A stretch of DNA of 64,000 nucleotides, taken from NCBI RefSeq assembly GCF_009857435.1, contig NZ_WWCK01000004.1, forward strand, positions 62,001 to 126,000, read 5' to 3'. Below the pieces are notes generated by a model, which saw only the letters and a program-made list of their open reading frames with translations, was not told the origin of the DNA and made no database searches. Source of the DNA: Duganella rivi (GTDB lineage: Bacteria > Pseudomonadota > Gammaproteobacteria > Burkholderiales > Burkholderiaceae_D). Numbering within the stretch: position 1 is the stretch's first letter; every line of letters starts with the position of its first letter. The position numbers and the translations under genes were made by a program. Below are positions 54,864 through 63,883 of the stretch, in pieces.

Positions 54864-55738
54864 GCAGGACGCTTGGCCGGCAGCGGAATGCGCTCGGTTT
54901 CGCCGGGCACTTGCGGGAAGCGTTGCGCTTCCCAATCTTCCGCCGCTTGCACCACGCGCTCTTTGCGTGAAGAGACAAAGTTCCAATACATATGGCGATG
55001 GCCGTCCAGCGGCTCGCCGCCGATGATGACGAAGCGTGCGTCGCTGCTAGCCTTCACCAAGCGCGTACTGGCGCTATCCAGCAAGGCCATGTTGTGCAAA
55101 GCTAGCGCAGCGCCGTCTACTTCCAGTTCGCCGCTGATCGGGTAGATGGCCGCTTCTGCCGGCAGGTCGCTCAGCGCCAGTTCACCGCCAGCCTTGAGGG
55201 CGACGTCCAGATACAGCGTTTGGCTGTAAGTCTGCACCGGCGAGGTTTGTCCAAATGCGGTGCCGATCAACACGCGGATATCCGCGCCGCCGATGGTCAA
55301 CTCAGGAATCGCGCTGGATGGCGTGTGGCAGAAGCCCGGCTCCTCTTCCTCATGCGCCGCTGGCAGCGCAGCCCACAGTTGCAGGCCATGCGTGCGGTGC
55401 GGTACGCCGACCAAATCCTTCGGCGTACGTTCGGAGTGGACGATGCCGCGACCGGCCGTCATCCAGTTAATCGCGCCCGGCTCGATGCGCTGGTAGGTGC
55501 CCAGGCTGTCGCGGTGATCCATCGCGCCTTCAAACAGATAAGTCACGGTGGCGAGGCCGATATGCGGGTGCGGACGCACATCGTGATCGGCATCAGCCGG
55601 CACGTCGACCGGGCCGAAATGGTCGAAGAAAATGAACGGGCCCACCGCCTGCTTGACGGAGGACGGCAAATAGCGGCGCACCACGAAGCCGCCGCCCAAA
55701 TCTTTTTCGTGGCCCTTCAACAGATTCGAAATAGTCAT
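54860..55738 (-). CDS. Pirin-family protein
   Basis: 292 residues, typical length for YhhW/PA-type pirins. A bicupin with the metal-binding N-terminal cupin: VRPHPHIGLATVTYLFEG (His pair), HRDSLGTYQRIEPGAINWMT and RGIVHSER (His/Glu ligands). Pirins bind iron and may oxidise flavonoids such as quercetin or act in redox sensing. The start lies 4 bp after the OsmC-type gene stop, so it is in the same operon. Confidence 0.93.
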   Translation of the reverse strand: MTISNLLKGHEKDLGGGFVVRRYLPSSVKQAVGPFIFFDHFGPVDVPADADHDVRPHPHIGLATVTYLFEGAMDHRDSLGTYQRIEPGAINWMTAGRGIVHSERTPKDLVGVPHRTHGLQLWAALPAAHEEEEPGFCHTPSSAIPELTIGGADIRVLIGTAFGQTSPVQTYSQTLYLDVALKAGGELALSDLPAEAAIYPISGELEVDGAALALHNMALLDSASTRLVKASSDARFVIIGGEPLDGHRHMYWNFVSSRKERVVQAAEDWEAQRFPQVPGETERIPLPAKRPA

Positions 55739-55742
55739 GGTC

Positions 55743-56141
55743 TTACCCCAGCACGGTGGTGATTTCGGTGGTCACAGACGTCATCAGCTTATGAATCGGG
55801 CATTTCTGCGCGGCGGACAGCAACTCGGCGCGCTGCGTTTCGGTCAGATCGCCGGTCAAGTGCAGCGTGGCGGCCAGGCGGTACGTGCCTTGACGTTCCT
55901 CGCTGGCGTCGCGCTCCATGCTGACTTCCACGTGCTCCAGCGGGATGTTCTTGCGCTTGGCGTACCACACCACGGTCAGCGCCTTGCAAGCGCTGAGTGC
56001 AGCATCGTAGAGATCGTGCGGCGACGGGCCGGCGTCATTACCGCCTTCTTCCACCGAGCCATCGGTCGAAATAATGTGATTGCGTACATGGACGATGTGG
56101 CGCATCGGCAGGGATTGATCACGCAGGGCTTTGATAGTCAT
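55743..56141 (-). CDS. OsmC-family peroxiredoxin-like protein
   Basis: 132 residues. OsmC/YhfA fold with the two reactive Cys positions: ALSACKALTVVWYAKRKN and AAQKCPIHKLMTS. Members reduce organic hydroperoxides in the cytoplasm, using a thiol reductant. The start MTIKALRDQSLPMRHIVHVR is normal for the YhfA-like group. First gene of a two-gene operon with the pirin, consistent with oxidative-stress defence. 158 bp separate it from the divergent GNAT gene. Confidence 0.92.
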   Translation of the reverse strand: MTIKALRDQSLPMRHIVHVRNHIISTDGSVEEGGNDAGPSPHDLYDAALSACKALTVVWYAKRKNIPLEHVEVSMERDASEERQGTYRLAATLHLTGDLTETQRAELLSAAQKCPIHKLMTSVTTEITTVLG

Positions 56142-56299
56142 TCGGTGTTCCTTGTGGCGGTTAATTCAGAACCAACAATGTACACCGAATGGCAGGCTTG
56201 TGCTTCTACTAAAAGACTATTCGCCGGCAACAATAAAGTTTTGAGTTCGCGGGCAAACAACGGTATCGTTGCTCTTATGCTTAACGTCTGAAAAACAGC

Positions 56300-56971
56300 A
56301 TGCTGCCGACCACGAAAATACACGCTTTATCACCGCAACAGGGAGACGCCGAACTGCTCGAACGCTGGCTGCGCGCGCGTTCGATTGGCCGCAATTTGCC
56401 GCAGCCGGCGCCATATCGCGGGGGACTGCGGCTGGATACGAATACGCCGGAAGAATTGCGGCGCTATGTGTTTGCCGGCCCTACGCCGGAGATCACCGAC
56501 ATCGCGCGCGAAATCCACGAGCCACACGTGTTCATCAAGATGATAGGCGCGCCCGCGCTTTTGGCCTCACTGGTGCCGCCGCGCTGGCAATTGCAGCCTC
56601 CGGGATACTTGATGACCAGGGAGCCGGGGCGCAGTCCCGTGCCATCGCTGCCGCCCGGCTACTGGCTGCAAGTGCAGACCGAATTCCCGGTCACCACGGT
56701 GCGCATCTTCGCGGAAGACGACACGCTGGCCGCCAGCGGCTACGGCGTGGAATATGAAGGGGTGTTTATCTATGACCGCATCGGCACCCTGCCCGCGCAC
56801 CAGCACCAAGGTCTGGGCGCGGCGGTGATGGCGGCGTTGAGCGGTGCGCAGCAATCGCAAGCCGCGCAGCGCGTGCTGGTGGCGACCGAAGCCGGCCGGG
56901 GGCTTTACACCACCATCGGCTGGCGCGTGCATGCGCCATTCTCCACGGTGACGATCAAACCACCTTTTTAA
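56300..56971 (+). CDS. GNAT acetyltransferase
   Basis: 223 residues. The acetyl-CoA-binding part lies at the C-terminus: [20 protein letters not shown] (motif A, Q/HxxGxG) and [20 protein letters not shown] (motif B). The first ~110 residues ([38 protein letters not shown]) are a substrate-side extension seen in some Burkholderiales homologues. Substrate unknown. The 3' end overlaps the convergent yjdM gene by 17 bp. Confidence 0.85.
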   Translation: MLPTTKIHALSPQQGDAELLERWLRARSIGRNLPQPAPYRGGLRLDTNTPEELRRYVFAGPTPEITDIAREIHEPHVFIKMIGAPALLASLVPPRWQLQPPGYLMTREPGRSPVPSLPPGYWLQVQTEFPVTTVRIFAEDDTLAASGYGVEYEGVFIYDRIGTLPAHQHQGLGAAVMAALSGAQQSQAAQRVLVATEAGRGLYTTIGWRVHAPFSTVTIKPPF

Positions 56972-57299
56972 CGAACTCCGTCTTCAGGCTCATGGCGCCA
57001 AAGCCTTCGATCTTGCAGTCGATATCGTGATCGGCATCGACCAGGCGAATATTCTTCACCTTGGTGCCGACTTTAACCACGCCGCCACCGCCCTTCAGCT
57101 TCAAGTCCTTGATGACGGTGACGGTATCGCCGTCTTGCAGCACGTTGCCGACGGCGTCGCGATAAACGCGCGCGCCTTCTTCCGCTGCATCGGCAGCGCC
57201 GGCAGTCCACTCGTGCGCGCACTCAGGGCACACCAACTGCGCGCCATCTTCATAGGTATATTCGGAACTGCATTTAGGGCATGGTGGCAAGGCGCTCAT
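56955..57299 (-). CDS. yjdM: YjdM (PhnA) zinc-ribbon protein
   Basis: 114 residues, the usual length. An N-terminal zinc ribbon ([18 protein letters not shown] then PECAHEW) is followed by an SH3-like barrel with [20 protein letters not shown] and [20 protein letters not shown]. This is the YjdM/PhnA family, once linked to phosphonate use but of unknown function. Single gene; its start is 36 bp after the SUMF1-kinase stop on the same strand. Confidence 0.95.
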   Translation of the reverse strand: MSALPPCPKCSSEYTYEDGAQLVCPECAHEWTAGAADAAEEGARVYRDAVGNVLQDGDTVTVIKDLKLKGGGGVVKVGTKVKNIRLVDADHDIDCKIEGFGAMSLKTEFVKKVV

Positions 57300-57335
57300 A
57301 GGTGATCCTGACTTTTCAAAGTCCGAGAGTATACC

Positions 57336-59639
57336 TTATGCCAGCTTGCGGGCAACGCGAAAGCCGACGATATCATTCGCCAGCACCGCCGAAAAGCCAT
57401 TGCGCACCGCCGACCGCAGGTAGCGCGGGTTGTACAGCCACGAGCCGCCGCGCAGCACGCGCCGCGCAGGATCGCCGCCCTGCTCCCACGCACTGCCATC
57501 AGTCGGCGCACCGGCGTAGTTATCGTGCACCACGTCCTGCGTCCACTCCCACACGTTGCCGTGCATATCAAACAAACCCCAGGGATTCGGCTGATACGCG
57601 CCGACCTTGCTGGTGCCCTGCACATACGCGCCGCGCTGGCCGCCGTTGTAGGTGTAATGGCCGTCGTAGTTGGCCTGGTCTGGATTGATGGTATCGCCAA
57701 AACTGAAGGCGGTCTTGGTGCCGGCGCGGCACGAATACTCCCATTCCGCCTCGGTCGGCAAGCGATAGACTTGCCCGGTTTTTTCAGACAGCCAGCGCAG
57801 ATATAGCTGCACGTCCATCCAGCTAACGCCCACCACCGGATGCTCGTCGTTCTGCGCAAAGCCCGGCGCGCGCCAGTCGGTATCGGACTGCGACTCCCAG
57901 CCTGTGTCTTTGACGAAGCGACGCCATTGGCCCACTGTCACCGGATAACGGCCCATTGCAAACGAATGATCGATGCCGACCCAGCGCTGCGGCAGTTCGC
58001 GTTCCAGCCAATTTTTCTGCGCGCCTGCCTTGATGGCCAGCGCCTGCTCATGTTCGTGAGAGCCCATTTGGAAGCGGCCCGTCGGAATCAGCACCAAGTC
58101 CGGCCCGGTGCCCGATCCATCGAGGAAGCGGTCGCGCAACACGCCGTTGGCGTCAGCCACCGGCGTATGCGAGGTCATTGCCGCCAACTCCGCTGCATGG
58201 CGTTCGGCCTGCTGCTTGCGATGGCGCTCCTGCTCCTGCCGGTACGCCACTTCGGCCTTCAGCTGATTGGCTTTGCGCTGCTGTTCCTCACGCTCCTCGC
58301 GCGCTTTCTTGGCGTCGGCTTCCCGGCGTGCCAGCAACTGCTCGCGCAATACCTGCTTGCGTGCTTGCGCCGCAGCTTCGGCCTCGGCGCGCTGTTTGGC
58401 TTCCAGCGCGCGACGTTGCTGTTCCTGCTTCTGCTTCTCCACCGCTGCCGCTTGCGCTTCGGCCTGACGGCGCGCAGCCAACTCCGCCAGCATCGCCTTG
58501 CGCCGCTCTTCATCGGCGCGCGCTTGCTCCGCTTGCGCCGCCAACTCTTTCTGGCGCTGCTGCTCGCGAGCTTCACGCGCCTCGCGGTCACGCGCTGCCT
58601 GTTCTGCGCGGGCGGTCAATTCGGCCTCGCTCGGGCCAGCAGCATCGCTCAAGGCGTTCAGTAGCTCGTTCACCGAGGACGGCCGACGCTCCTGCAGGTA
58701 TGCAAAGCCCTCTTGCAGCACCTTCCACTGCTGGTCGTTCAAGCCGCGCGGCGGCGATGGATGAAAATCTGCCGGCCGCATATCGTCAAACGGCATGCGG
58801 CCTTCCAGCAGTTGATAGACCATCACCGCCACCGCGTACACGTCCAGCTTAGGGGAAGGTTGACGCTGATGCGTGCCCGCCTCCGGCGCGCGATAGCCGG
58901 CGGTGCCTGCGTTCGGCGTTTGCAAACCCAGGCTGCTGCCGGCGCTGCGCGCACGCGAGGCGATGCCGAAGTCCAGCAGCTTGATCTCGCCGCGCTTGGT
59001 CAGGAACACGTTGCCCGGCTTGATATCGCGGTGCACCAGCTTGTGCTTGTCCCACGCGTACTGCAAGGCCTCGCCCACCGGCGACAGCAGCTTGATTACC
59101 GCATCCAGCGACAGCGCGCCCTGCTCGGCCAAGTAAGCATCCAAGTCCTGCCCTTCCAGATACTCCATGATGATGAAGTAGCTGGAGGTGGCCGGATCCT
59201 GCGCCCACTCGTAGACGCGGACGATGTTTTCATGCGCCAGCTTGCGCGCCTGCGTGGCTTCTTCGATCAGCAGCTTGGCGTGGGTGGCGCTTTGGGTCAG
59301 TTGCGGCGGCAGGATTTTCAGCGCCACCAATTCGCTGTGACCTAATTCCGCATGCGTGGCCAAGTCGGTAGCCAGCCACACTTGTCCCATGCCGCCCATG
59401 CCGATCAGCCGCTCCAGGCGATAGCGGCGATTTTGCGGGCCGATCTCCTGCCCGGCCATCAAGCCTAGCTCCGTGCCTTGGCGCTGCGGTAAAGCGACCG
59501 GCGCGGCACTGCCTCCCGGCGGCGCGTATTCCGCGTCGAGGATGGCGTTTTTGCGACGGTCGAATTCCTGGAGACTCAACAAACCGTCGTCATGTAAGGC
59601 CCGCAGTTCGCGGATCTTGTCTCGTGCTGTTTGCATCAT
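57336..59639 (-). CDS. Ser/Thr kinase fused to a formylglycine-generating-enzyme-like domain
   Basis: 767 residues. A SHOCT-like helix pair (residues ~5-37) precedes a kinase domain (~72-320) with Gly loop IGMGGMGQVW, HRDIKPGNVFL (203-213) and LLDFGIAS (221-228). A long Glu/Arg/Ala/Gln-rich coiled coil (~330-490) leads to a C-terminal SUMF1/FGE-sulfatase-fold domain (~515-767): LVLIPTGRFQMGSHEHEQAL, PVVGVSWMDVQLYLRWLSEK, LPTEAEWEYSCRAGTKTAFS, MHGNVWEWTQDV and RVLRGGSWLYNP. No membrane helix. The paired Cys of true formylglycine-generating enzymes are not seen, so the domain more likely binds ligands or proteins. Last gene of the minus-strand set. Confidence 0.93.
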   Translation of the reverse strand: MMQTARDKIRELRALHDDGLLSLQEFDRRKNAILDAEYAPPGGSAAPVALPQRQGTELGLMAGQEIGPQNRRYRLERLIGMGGMGQVWLATDLATHAELGHSELVALKILPPQLTQSATHAKLLIEEATQARKLAHENIVRVYEWAQDPATSSYFIIMEYLEGQDLDAYLAEQGALSLDAVIKLLSPVGEALQYAWDKHKLVHRDIKPGNVFLTKRGEIKLLDFGIASRARSAGSSLGLQTPNAGTAGYRAPEAGTHQRQPSPKLDVYAVAVMVYQLLEGRMPFDDMRPADFHPSPPRGLNDQQWKVLQEGFAYLQERRPSSVNELLNALSDAAGPSEAELTARAEQAARDREAREAREQQRQKELAAQAEQARADEERRKAMLAELAARRQAEAQAAAVEKQKQEQQRRALEAKQRAEAEAAAQARKQVLREQLLARREADAKKAREEREEQQRKANQLKAEVAYRQEQERHRKQQAERHAAELAAMTSHTPVADANGVLRDRFLDGSGTGPDLVLIPTGRFQMGSHEHEQALAIKAGAQKNWLERELPQRWVGIDHSFAMGRYPVTVGQWRRFVKDTGWESQSDTDWRAPGFAQNDEHPVVGVSWMDVQLYLRWLSEKTGQVYRLPTEAEWEYSCRAGTKTAFSFGDTINPDQANYDGHYTYNGGQRGAYVQGTSKVGAYQPNPWGLFDMHGNVWEWTQDVVHDNYAGAPTDGSAWEQGGDPARRVLRGGSWLYNPRYLRSAVRNGFSAVLANDIVGFRVARKLA

Positions 59640-59645
59640 GGTGGA

Positions 59646-61673
59646 CTACTCCGCATCGCGCGGTTCCCGCTCCTTCAGTAATCGTTCATAAGCCAGGCGC
59701 GCCGCCTCCAGCGGCGATACGCCGTGTTCCGCCGCCACCACCTGCGCCAGGGCTTGTATTTGCTCCGGCGTCATGCCGCCCTGGATCTTCAGTTTCATGA
59801 TCTGCGCCACCGCCTCCACGTTGGATGGCGCGGCCACCGCTGCAATCGCGAGATCACTCAAACGGTTGACGGTTTCCATACGGCGGATTTCGTGATCTTG
59901 CTGCGATTGCTGGAGATTCAACGCTGCAGCGCGTTCGTTTTCAAGCTTGCGCAACTCGTGCTGCCAGGCGGCTTCCTGTTCGCGCTGTTTGAGCATCAGG
60001 CGCTGCTCTTCCGCCGCGATTTGATCAAGCATGGCTTGCTTGACGTTGGCCTGATTCTGGCGCGCGTGAATGCCGTCCGCCTCAATGGTGCGCAGCAGTT
60101 TTTCATACTGGGCCACCGAATCGGCGTGCGCGCCGCTGCGCTTGAGGTCTTCGATTTTCTGATTGATCTCGGCCACCTGCACGGCGTTGGCGGCATCCTT
60201 GACTGCATCTTCGCGCAGCAGGTCGCGTTGACGCGCCAAGGCCAATTGATCTTCCCATTCCTGTACGCGCTCCAACTCGCGGCGGCGCGCTGCGTTAGCC
60301 AGCGTCATGCCCTGGATGCGGGCGGCGTGCGCTTCGGCTTCAATTTGCAGCTCGCGCGCTTTCTCGTCCTTCTCGCGCTGGCGCAAGGCAGCCAGTTCGC
60401 TGCGGCGATGCGATTCGTCTTCGATCTGCAAAGCTTGTGCGATCTGGTTCTCAATCGCTTGCTGGCGCAGCTGATGCGACAGGCGCTGTTGCGCCAATTG
60501 ACGCTGTTCGGCGCCAGTTTGCTGCAGCACTTCCAATTCCGTGCGCATGCGGATTTGCGCGAGATGGCGCACATGCTCCCAATCCGCTTGCTCGCCTTGG
60601 CGGTGCGCCTTGCTGCGGGCCAGTTCATGCTCAAGATCGGCCAGCACCGTGCCTGCACCTTTGTCGAGCGCCACCTTGCGGGTCTTGGACTCCATCACGC
60701 GGCTGTACAACTCGACCTCGCGCGCCCGCAATGCCTGCGCGCGCTCGGCCTCTTTCAGGGTCAGCTCTGCCTTGTTGATGCTGGCGTCCTGCCGCAACTC
60801 GGCACGGCGGAAGTCCGAGTGCATCTTCTGCTCTTCGCGCCAGATGGCTTGCCATTCTTCCTGGTTGTAGATTTCGTCCAACTGCTTGACGTGCTCCAAT
60901 TGAACGTGGCGTTCATCCGCCACCAGCCACAACGTGCCGATGCGTTCGCGGTTGTGATCGAATTTATCGTGGCGCAGCGCGGCGGTTTCCACGCCATCCA
61001 CGGCCAGGCCGTAGCTGGCGAGGCGCAGTTTGAGCGCGGCTTGCAGACGCTCGTTCAGTTGCAGGCGCAAGTCGCCATTGACGGCCATCTCGCGCATCGA
61101 GCGGCTGCCGACAAATTCCGCCGCCAACTGACGTACCGATGGTTCCAGCAGTTCATGCAGATGCAGCGTGCTGACCACGCCCGGCACGGTCATGAAGTGC
61201 TGCGCGAATGCAGGCACGTTTTCGATGCGAACCGAGACCGTGAAGCGCGCCGAAATTTTCAGATGCTCGGCAGTGTGCAAGTCGCTGAACGAGAACTCAA
61301 CCGGCAGCGGCAAGCTGCGCGTGATCAGGATTTCAGCATGCTGGTCGCGCAGCAGGTTGTTCAAGCGGGAGAAGAAGCCTTCGATTTCGTATTCGCCCTG
61401 CGGCACCTCGGTGGCTTTGTCGGCTTGCAGAATGTAGGCGCGCGTGGTGGCCGGCACGCGCAGCGTCTTGGTGAAAATGCCGGACAGCCTGCTGACGCCG
61501 AAGTAGACGGCCAGTTCGTTATCGCCAGGGATCCAGCGGTTGTCGCGCAGGACTGGTTCGCTGCGCGGCGCGCCCAGCGTCAAGCCGCAGTGCTTGCAGT
61601 AGCCCGACTGGTCGCCGTTTTTGTGCTCGCACCGCGGGCATTTAACGCCGCCAAAACGAAACATTTGGAACAT
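59646..61673 (-). CDS. Zinc-ribbon/SPFH-like protein with long coiled coil
   Basis: 675 residues; AAGGAG upstream. An N-terminal zinc ribbon (Cys 12, 15, 26 and 29: CPRCEHKNGDQSGYCKHCG) is followed by an SPFH/Band-7-like domain (~40-250) with VPATTRAYILQADKATEVP, LKISARFTVSVRIENVPAFA and LNERLQAALKLRLASYGLAV. From ~260 to ~600 a coiled coil with heptads rich in Glu, Arg, Ala and Gln follows, then a C-terminal helix (MTPEQIQALAQVVAAEHGVS). SPFH proteins build rings or scaffolds on membranes. No membrane helix is evident. It is next to the kinase gene (6 bp), a candidate scaffold or substrate. Confidence 0.82.
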   Translation of the reverse strand: MFQMFRFGGVKCPRCEHKNGDQSGYCKHCGLTLGAPRSEPVLRDNRWIPGDNELAVYFGVSRLSGIFTKTLRVPATTRAYILQADKATEVPQGEYEIEGFFSRLNNLLRDQHAEILITRSLPLPVEFSFSDLHTAEHLKISARFTVSVRIENVPAFAQHFMTVPGVVSTLHLHELLEPSVRQLAAEFVGSRSMREMAVNGDLRLQLNERLQAALKLRLASYGLAVDGVETAALRHDKFDHNRERIGTLWLVADERHVQLEHVKQLDEIYNQEEWQAIWREEQKMHSDFRRAELRQDASINKAELTLKEAERAQALRAREVELYSRVMESKTRKVALDKGAGTVLADLEHELARSKAHRQGEQADWEHVRHLAQIRMRTELEVLQQTGAEQRQLAQQRLSHQLRQQAIENQIAQALQIEDESHRRSELAALRQREKDEKARELQIEAEAHAARIQGMTLANAARRRELERVQEWEDQLALARQRDLLREDAVKDAANAVQVAEINQKIEDLKRSGAHADSVAQYEKLLRTIEADGIHARQNQANVKQAMLDQIAAEEQRLMLKQREQEAAWQHELRKLENERAAALNLQQSQQDHEIRRMETVNRLSDLAIAAVAAPSNVEAVAQIMKLKIQGGMTPEQIQALAQVVAAEHGVSPLEAARLAYERLLKEREPRDAE

Positions 61674-61762
61674 GTCAGACTCCTTCTACGATTCATCACT
61701 TGGGCCACCCTGCGATGTGGCGATTTTAGCAGGGAGCGCCCGGTTTGCTTCTTGCGCACGGT

Positions 61763-62800
61763 TTAAATCATGCCAATCTTGTCGATGCAGGCGTAGCTGG
61801 CGCCTTTTTCGCGTAATCCGGCGCCAAATCCGGGCGGCAGATGGTCTTGCCAGTCCTTGGGCAGCAGCACGCGGTCGCCCCGGTTTACTTGATTGAGTAT
61901 TAATTCCAGCTTGGGTTCGCGGCCTTCCACGGTGTCGACCCGGCCGGCGTGCCATGCGCTGGAGCAGCCGGTGGCGATAATGCGGCCGCGCGGCACGAAC
62001 TCGCGGCCACGCGCGAGGCGGTCGGCCATCACCAGCGCCAGTTGGTAGGAGCCGCCCTGGAAGCGCGGCTGGCCGAACCGCACCACGGTACGCCAGCGGT
62101 TCAGGCCTTTGCCGTCGAAGTGACGGGCGGCGGCCAGTGTTTGGCGGATGTCTTGTTGGGCTGCCAGGTCGAGGCTTGGGGCGGCGATGCTGTCTTCTTC
62201 GCTGGCAGCCGGGGCATCCAGCGGAAACACGCTGACTTCCAGCCAGCCTAGCGTGTCATTGACGCCACCGCTGTGCAGCGGGAACCAGGTGCGGACGGTG
62301 GAGACGGCGGACGACAGGTCGGCATGGCCGCTCAAGGCGCCGAGGTGCGTGATATGCAGCGGCTCCGCAGCGGGCGGCGCGGCGGCCAGCGGTGCCGCGG
62401 CGGCCCGGCCAGCGGTGAGCACGGCGCCAGTGACGCGGCCGAGGTGCCATGCGTCGGAACTACCTTGCGCGGTGGTGGGTGCGGCGGGATGCAGGCCGCG
62501 CACCATGCGGTCGGCCAGTACGGCGGCCAGCTCCCACTCGCGGTCCGACGCGGCCGGCGTGATGTCCATGCTGAGCACCACCTGGTCGCGGCTGTCGAGG
62601 CGTACCTCGGTGTGGCGCGCGAGGCGAACCACCTGCTGCATATGCTCTGCGATCGCAGGCGCGTTCGGCACGCTGCATTTAACGTCGGCGCGGTTGGCGC
62701 GTGGGCGGCGGCTGGCGGTGATGGTCAAGATGCGGCCATCGGCCAGCACGCAGCGGCACTCGGCGTTGGTCGGAACAGTGCTGGCGGAGACGGTGGTCAT
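61763..62800 (-). CDS. Protein with tandem Lon-protease-like folds
   Basis: 345 residues. Two copies of one pattern are seen. The second (~248-318) reads GGSYQLALVMADRLARG, RGRIIATGCSSAWHAGRVDT and EPKLELILNQVNRGDRVLLP, and matches the Lon (S16) proteolytic domain (GPSAGIAMA...TGEI...GRVLPIGG...KEKL...VLIP). Ser251 and Lys297 stand at the positions of the Lon catalytic dyad, 46 residues apart (43 in Lon). The first copy (~85-128: WELAAVLADRMVRG, WHLGRVTGAVL) has Glu in the Ser position and no matching Lys, so it is presumably inactive. No ATPase domain. Start overlaps the upstream stop (ATGA). The similarity is my own reading, not a database result. Confidence 0.6.
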   Translation of the reverse strand: MTTVSASTVPTNAECRCVLADGRILTITASRRPRANRADVKCSVPNAPAIAEHMQQVVRLARHTEVRLDSRDQVVLSMDITPAASDREWELAAVLADRMVRGLHPAAPTTAQGSSDAWHLGRVTGAVLTAGRAAAAPLAAAPPAAEPLHITHLGALSGHADLSSAVSTVRTWFPLHSGGVNDTLGWLEVSVFPLDAPAASEEDSIAAPSLDLAAQQDIRQTLAAARHFDGKGLNRWRTVVRFGQPRFQGGSYQLALVMADRLARGREFVPRGRIIATGCSSAWHAGRVDTVEGREPKLELILNQVNRGDRVLLPKDWQDHLPPGFGAGLREKGASYACIDKIGMI

Positions 62801-63879
62801 AGCGTAGGCTCCGTGCGCGGAATGTGCGGAGTGTGCGGAATACGGCGCAGCGACAGGCCGGTTTCAAGGTTGGCGCAGATGCGGTCTGCTTCGTCCAGCA
62901 GTTGCGGCCATTGCTGCGGATCGGCAAGTTGAAGGCGGGCTAGCAGGGCCCAGCTTTCGTCCAGCGCGGATTGCGCGATCAGCGTTTGCGCACCGCGGCG
63001 GACTTGGTCGGCGGCAGCCAACGGCTGATCCGGCGCGGCCCACGCCAAGGCGGGCATGGTGTTGACGTTAAGCGCAGCCATGCCGAGACGAAGCAGCAAG
63101 GCTTGATGCTGCTGGAAGATCGCGATCCCCTCGGGCAGCACCAGCAAGCGCAACGCGCCGCTCAGCACCGGCGGCTCAATGAACAAGCGCCGCAACGCCC
63201 GCGCATCCTGCTGCGCCGCGTCCATACTGCTCGAGGATGCGGCTGGCGCGACCTCCGCGACGGCGTCAGGCTGCGGCTCGACGGCGGGCATATCCGCCGC
63301 AATGACGGAAACCGGGCGAGATTGGAGTACTGCGGCGTAGTCGACTTGTTCGCCGAGATCGACCGGCACGCAATCGTCAACCGTGACGCCGTAGCGCATG
63401 TACATCAATTGATTGAGGCCGGCGCGGAATGTGTGCCATTCTTCCAGCGTGGTGCACGGCGGCAGATCGAGCGCCCCTTGTGCCAATTCTGCTTGCAACG
63501 CCAACTCCGCTGACGCTGCAAAATCCTTCAGCGCCAGCCGCCCTGCCGTCTCGCTGTACAAATACAAATCAAAGCGCTGCTGTAATACGCGTGGATTGGC
63601 GTCCACCACGAACCGCAAGCGCAAGCCCCACTCCGGCGCGGCTGCAAACGGCGTCAAGTCCACCGTGTACGGCCCCGGATGAAAACAAAACGCCATCTCG
63701 CCCTGATCGCACGACACTCGCCCGGCGGCGGCGCGGCGCGCGTGGCCGGCAGCATTGAAGACCACCACCGTACTTTGCGCCGGCGCGATATCGCCCGCAT
63801 CGAGCCGCAGCGCGATGACGTTTTCGCCTAAGCCGCCGAAATCGGCGGCCGGCTTGCGACGACGGCTAAACAATCCCAT
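62797..63879 (-). CDS. Unknown protein of the minus-strand phosphorylation set
   Basis: 360 residues, no signal or membrane helix. The first ~100 residues form a beta-rich domain (VIALRLDAGDIAPAQSTVVV, GPYTVDLTPFAAAPEWGLRL), vaguely like the N-terminal part of SPFH-type proteins. A central Ala/Ser-rich linker (~195-225) leads to a helical C-terminal half (LRRLFIEPPVLSGALRLLVL, LDESWALLARLQLADPQQWP). I do not recognise the family. It overlaps the Lon-like gene by 4 bp and follows an upstream gene by 4 bp. Confidence 0.7.
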   Translation of the reverse strand: MGLFSRRRKPAADFGGLGENVIALRLDAGDIAPAQSTVVVFNAAGHARRAAAGRVSCDQGEMAFCFHPGPYTVDLTPFAAAPEWGLRLRFVVDANPRVLQQRFDLYLYSETAGRLALKDFAASAELALQAELAQGALDLPPCTTLEEWHTFRAGLNQLMYMRYGVTVDDCVPVDLGEQVDYAAVLQSRPVSVIAADMPAVEPQPDAVAEVAPAASSSSMDAAQQDARALRRLFIEPPVLSGALRLLVLPEGIAIFQQHQALLLRLGMAALNVNTMPALAWAAPDQPLAAADQVRRGAQTLIAQSALDESWALLARLQLADPQQWPQLLDEADRICANLETGLSLRRIPHTPHIPRTEPTL

Positions 63880-63883
63880 AAAT

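Noticed and set aside
59724..61766. A long open frame on the plus strand (~680 codons)
   Set aside because: Antisense to the zinc-ribbon/SPFH gene. The GC-rich coiled-coil codons leave the opposite strand open; no domain and no ribosome site.
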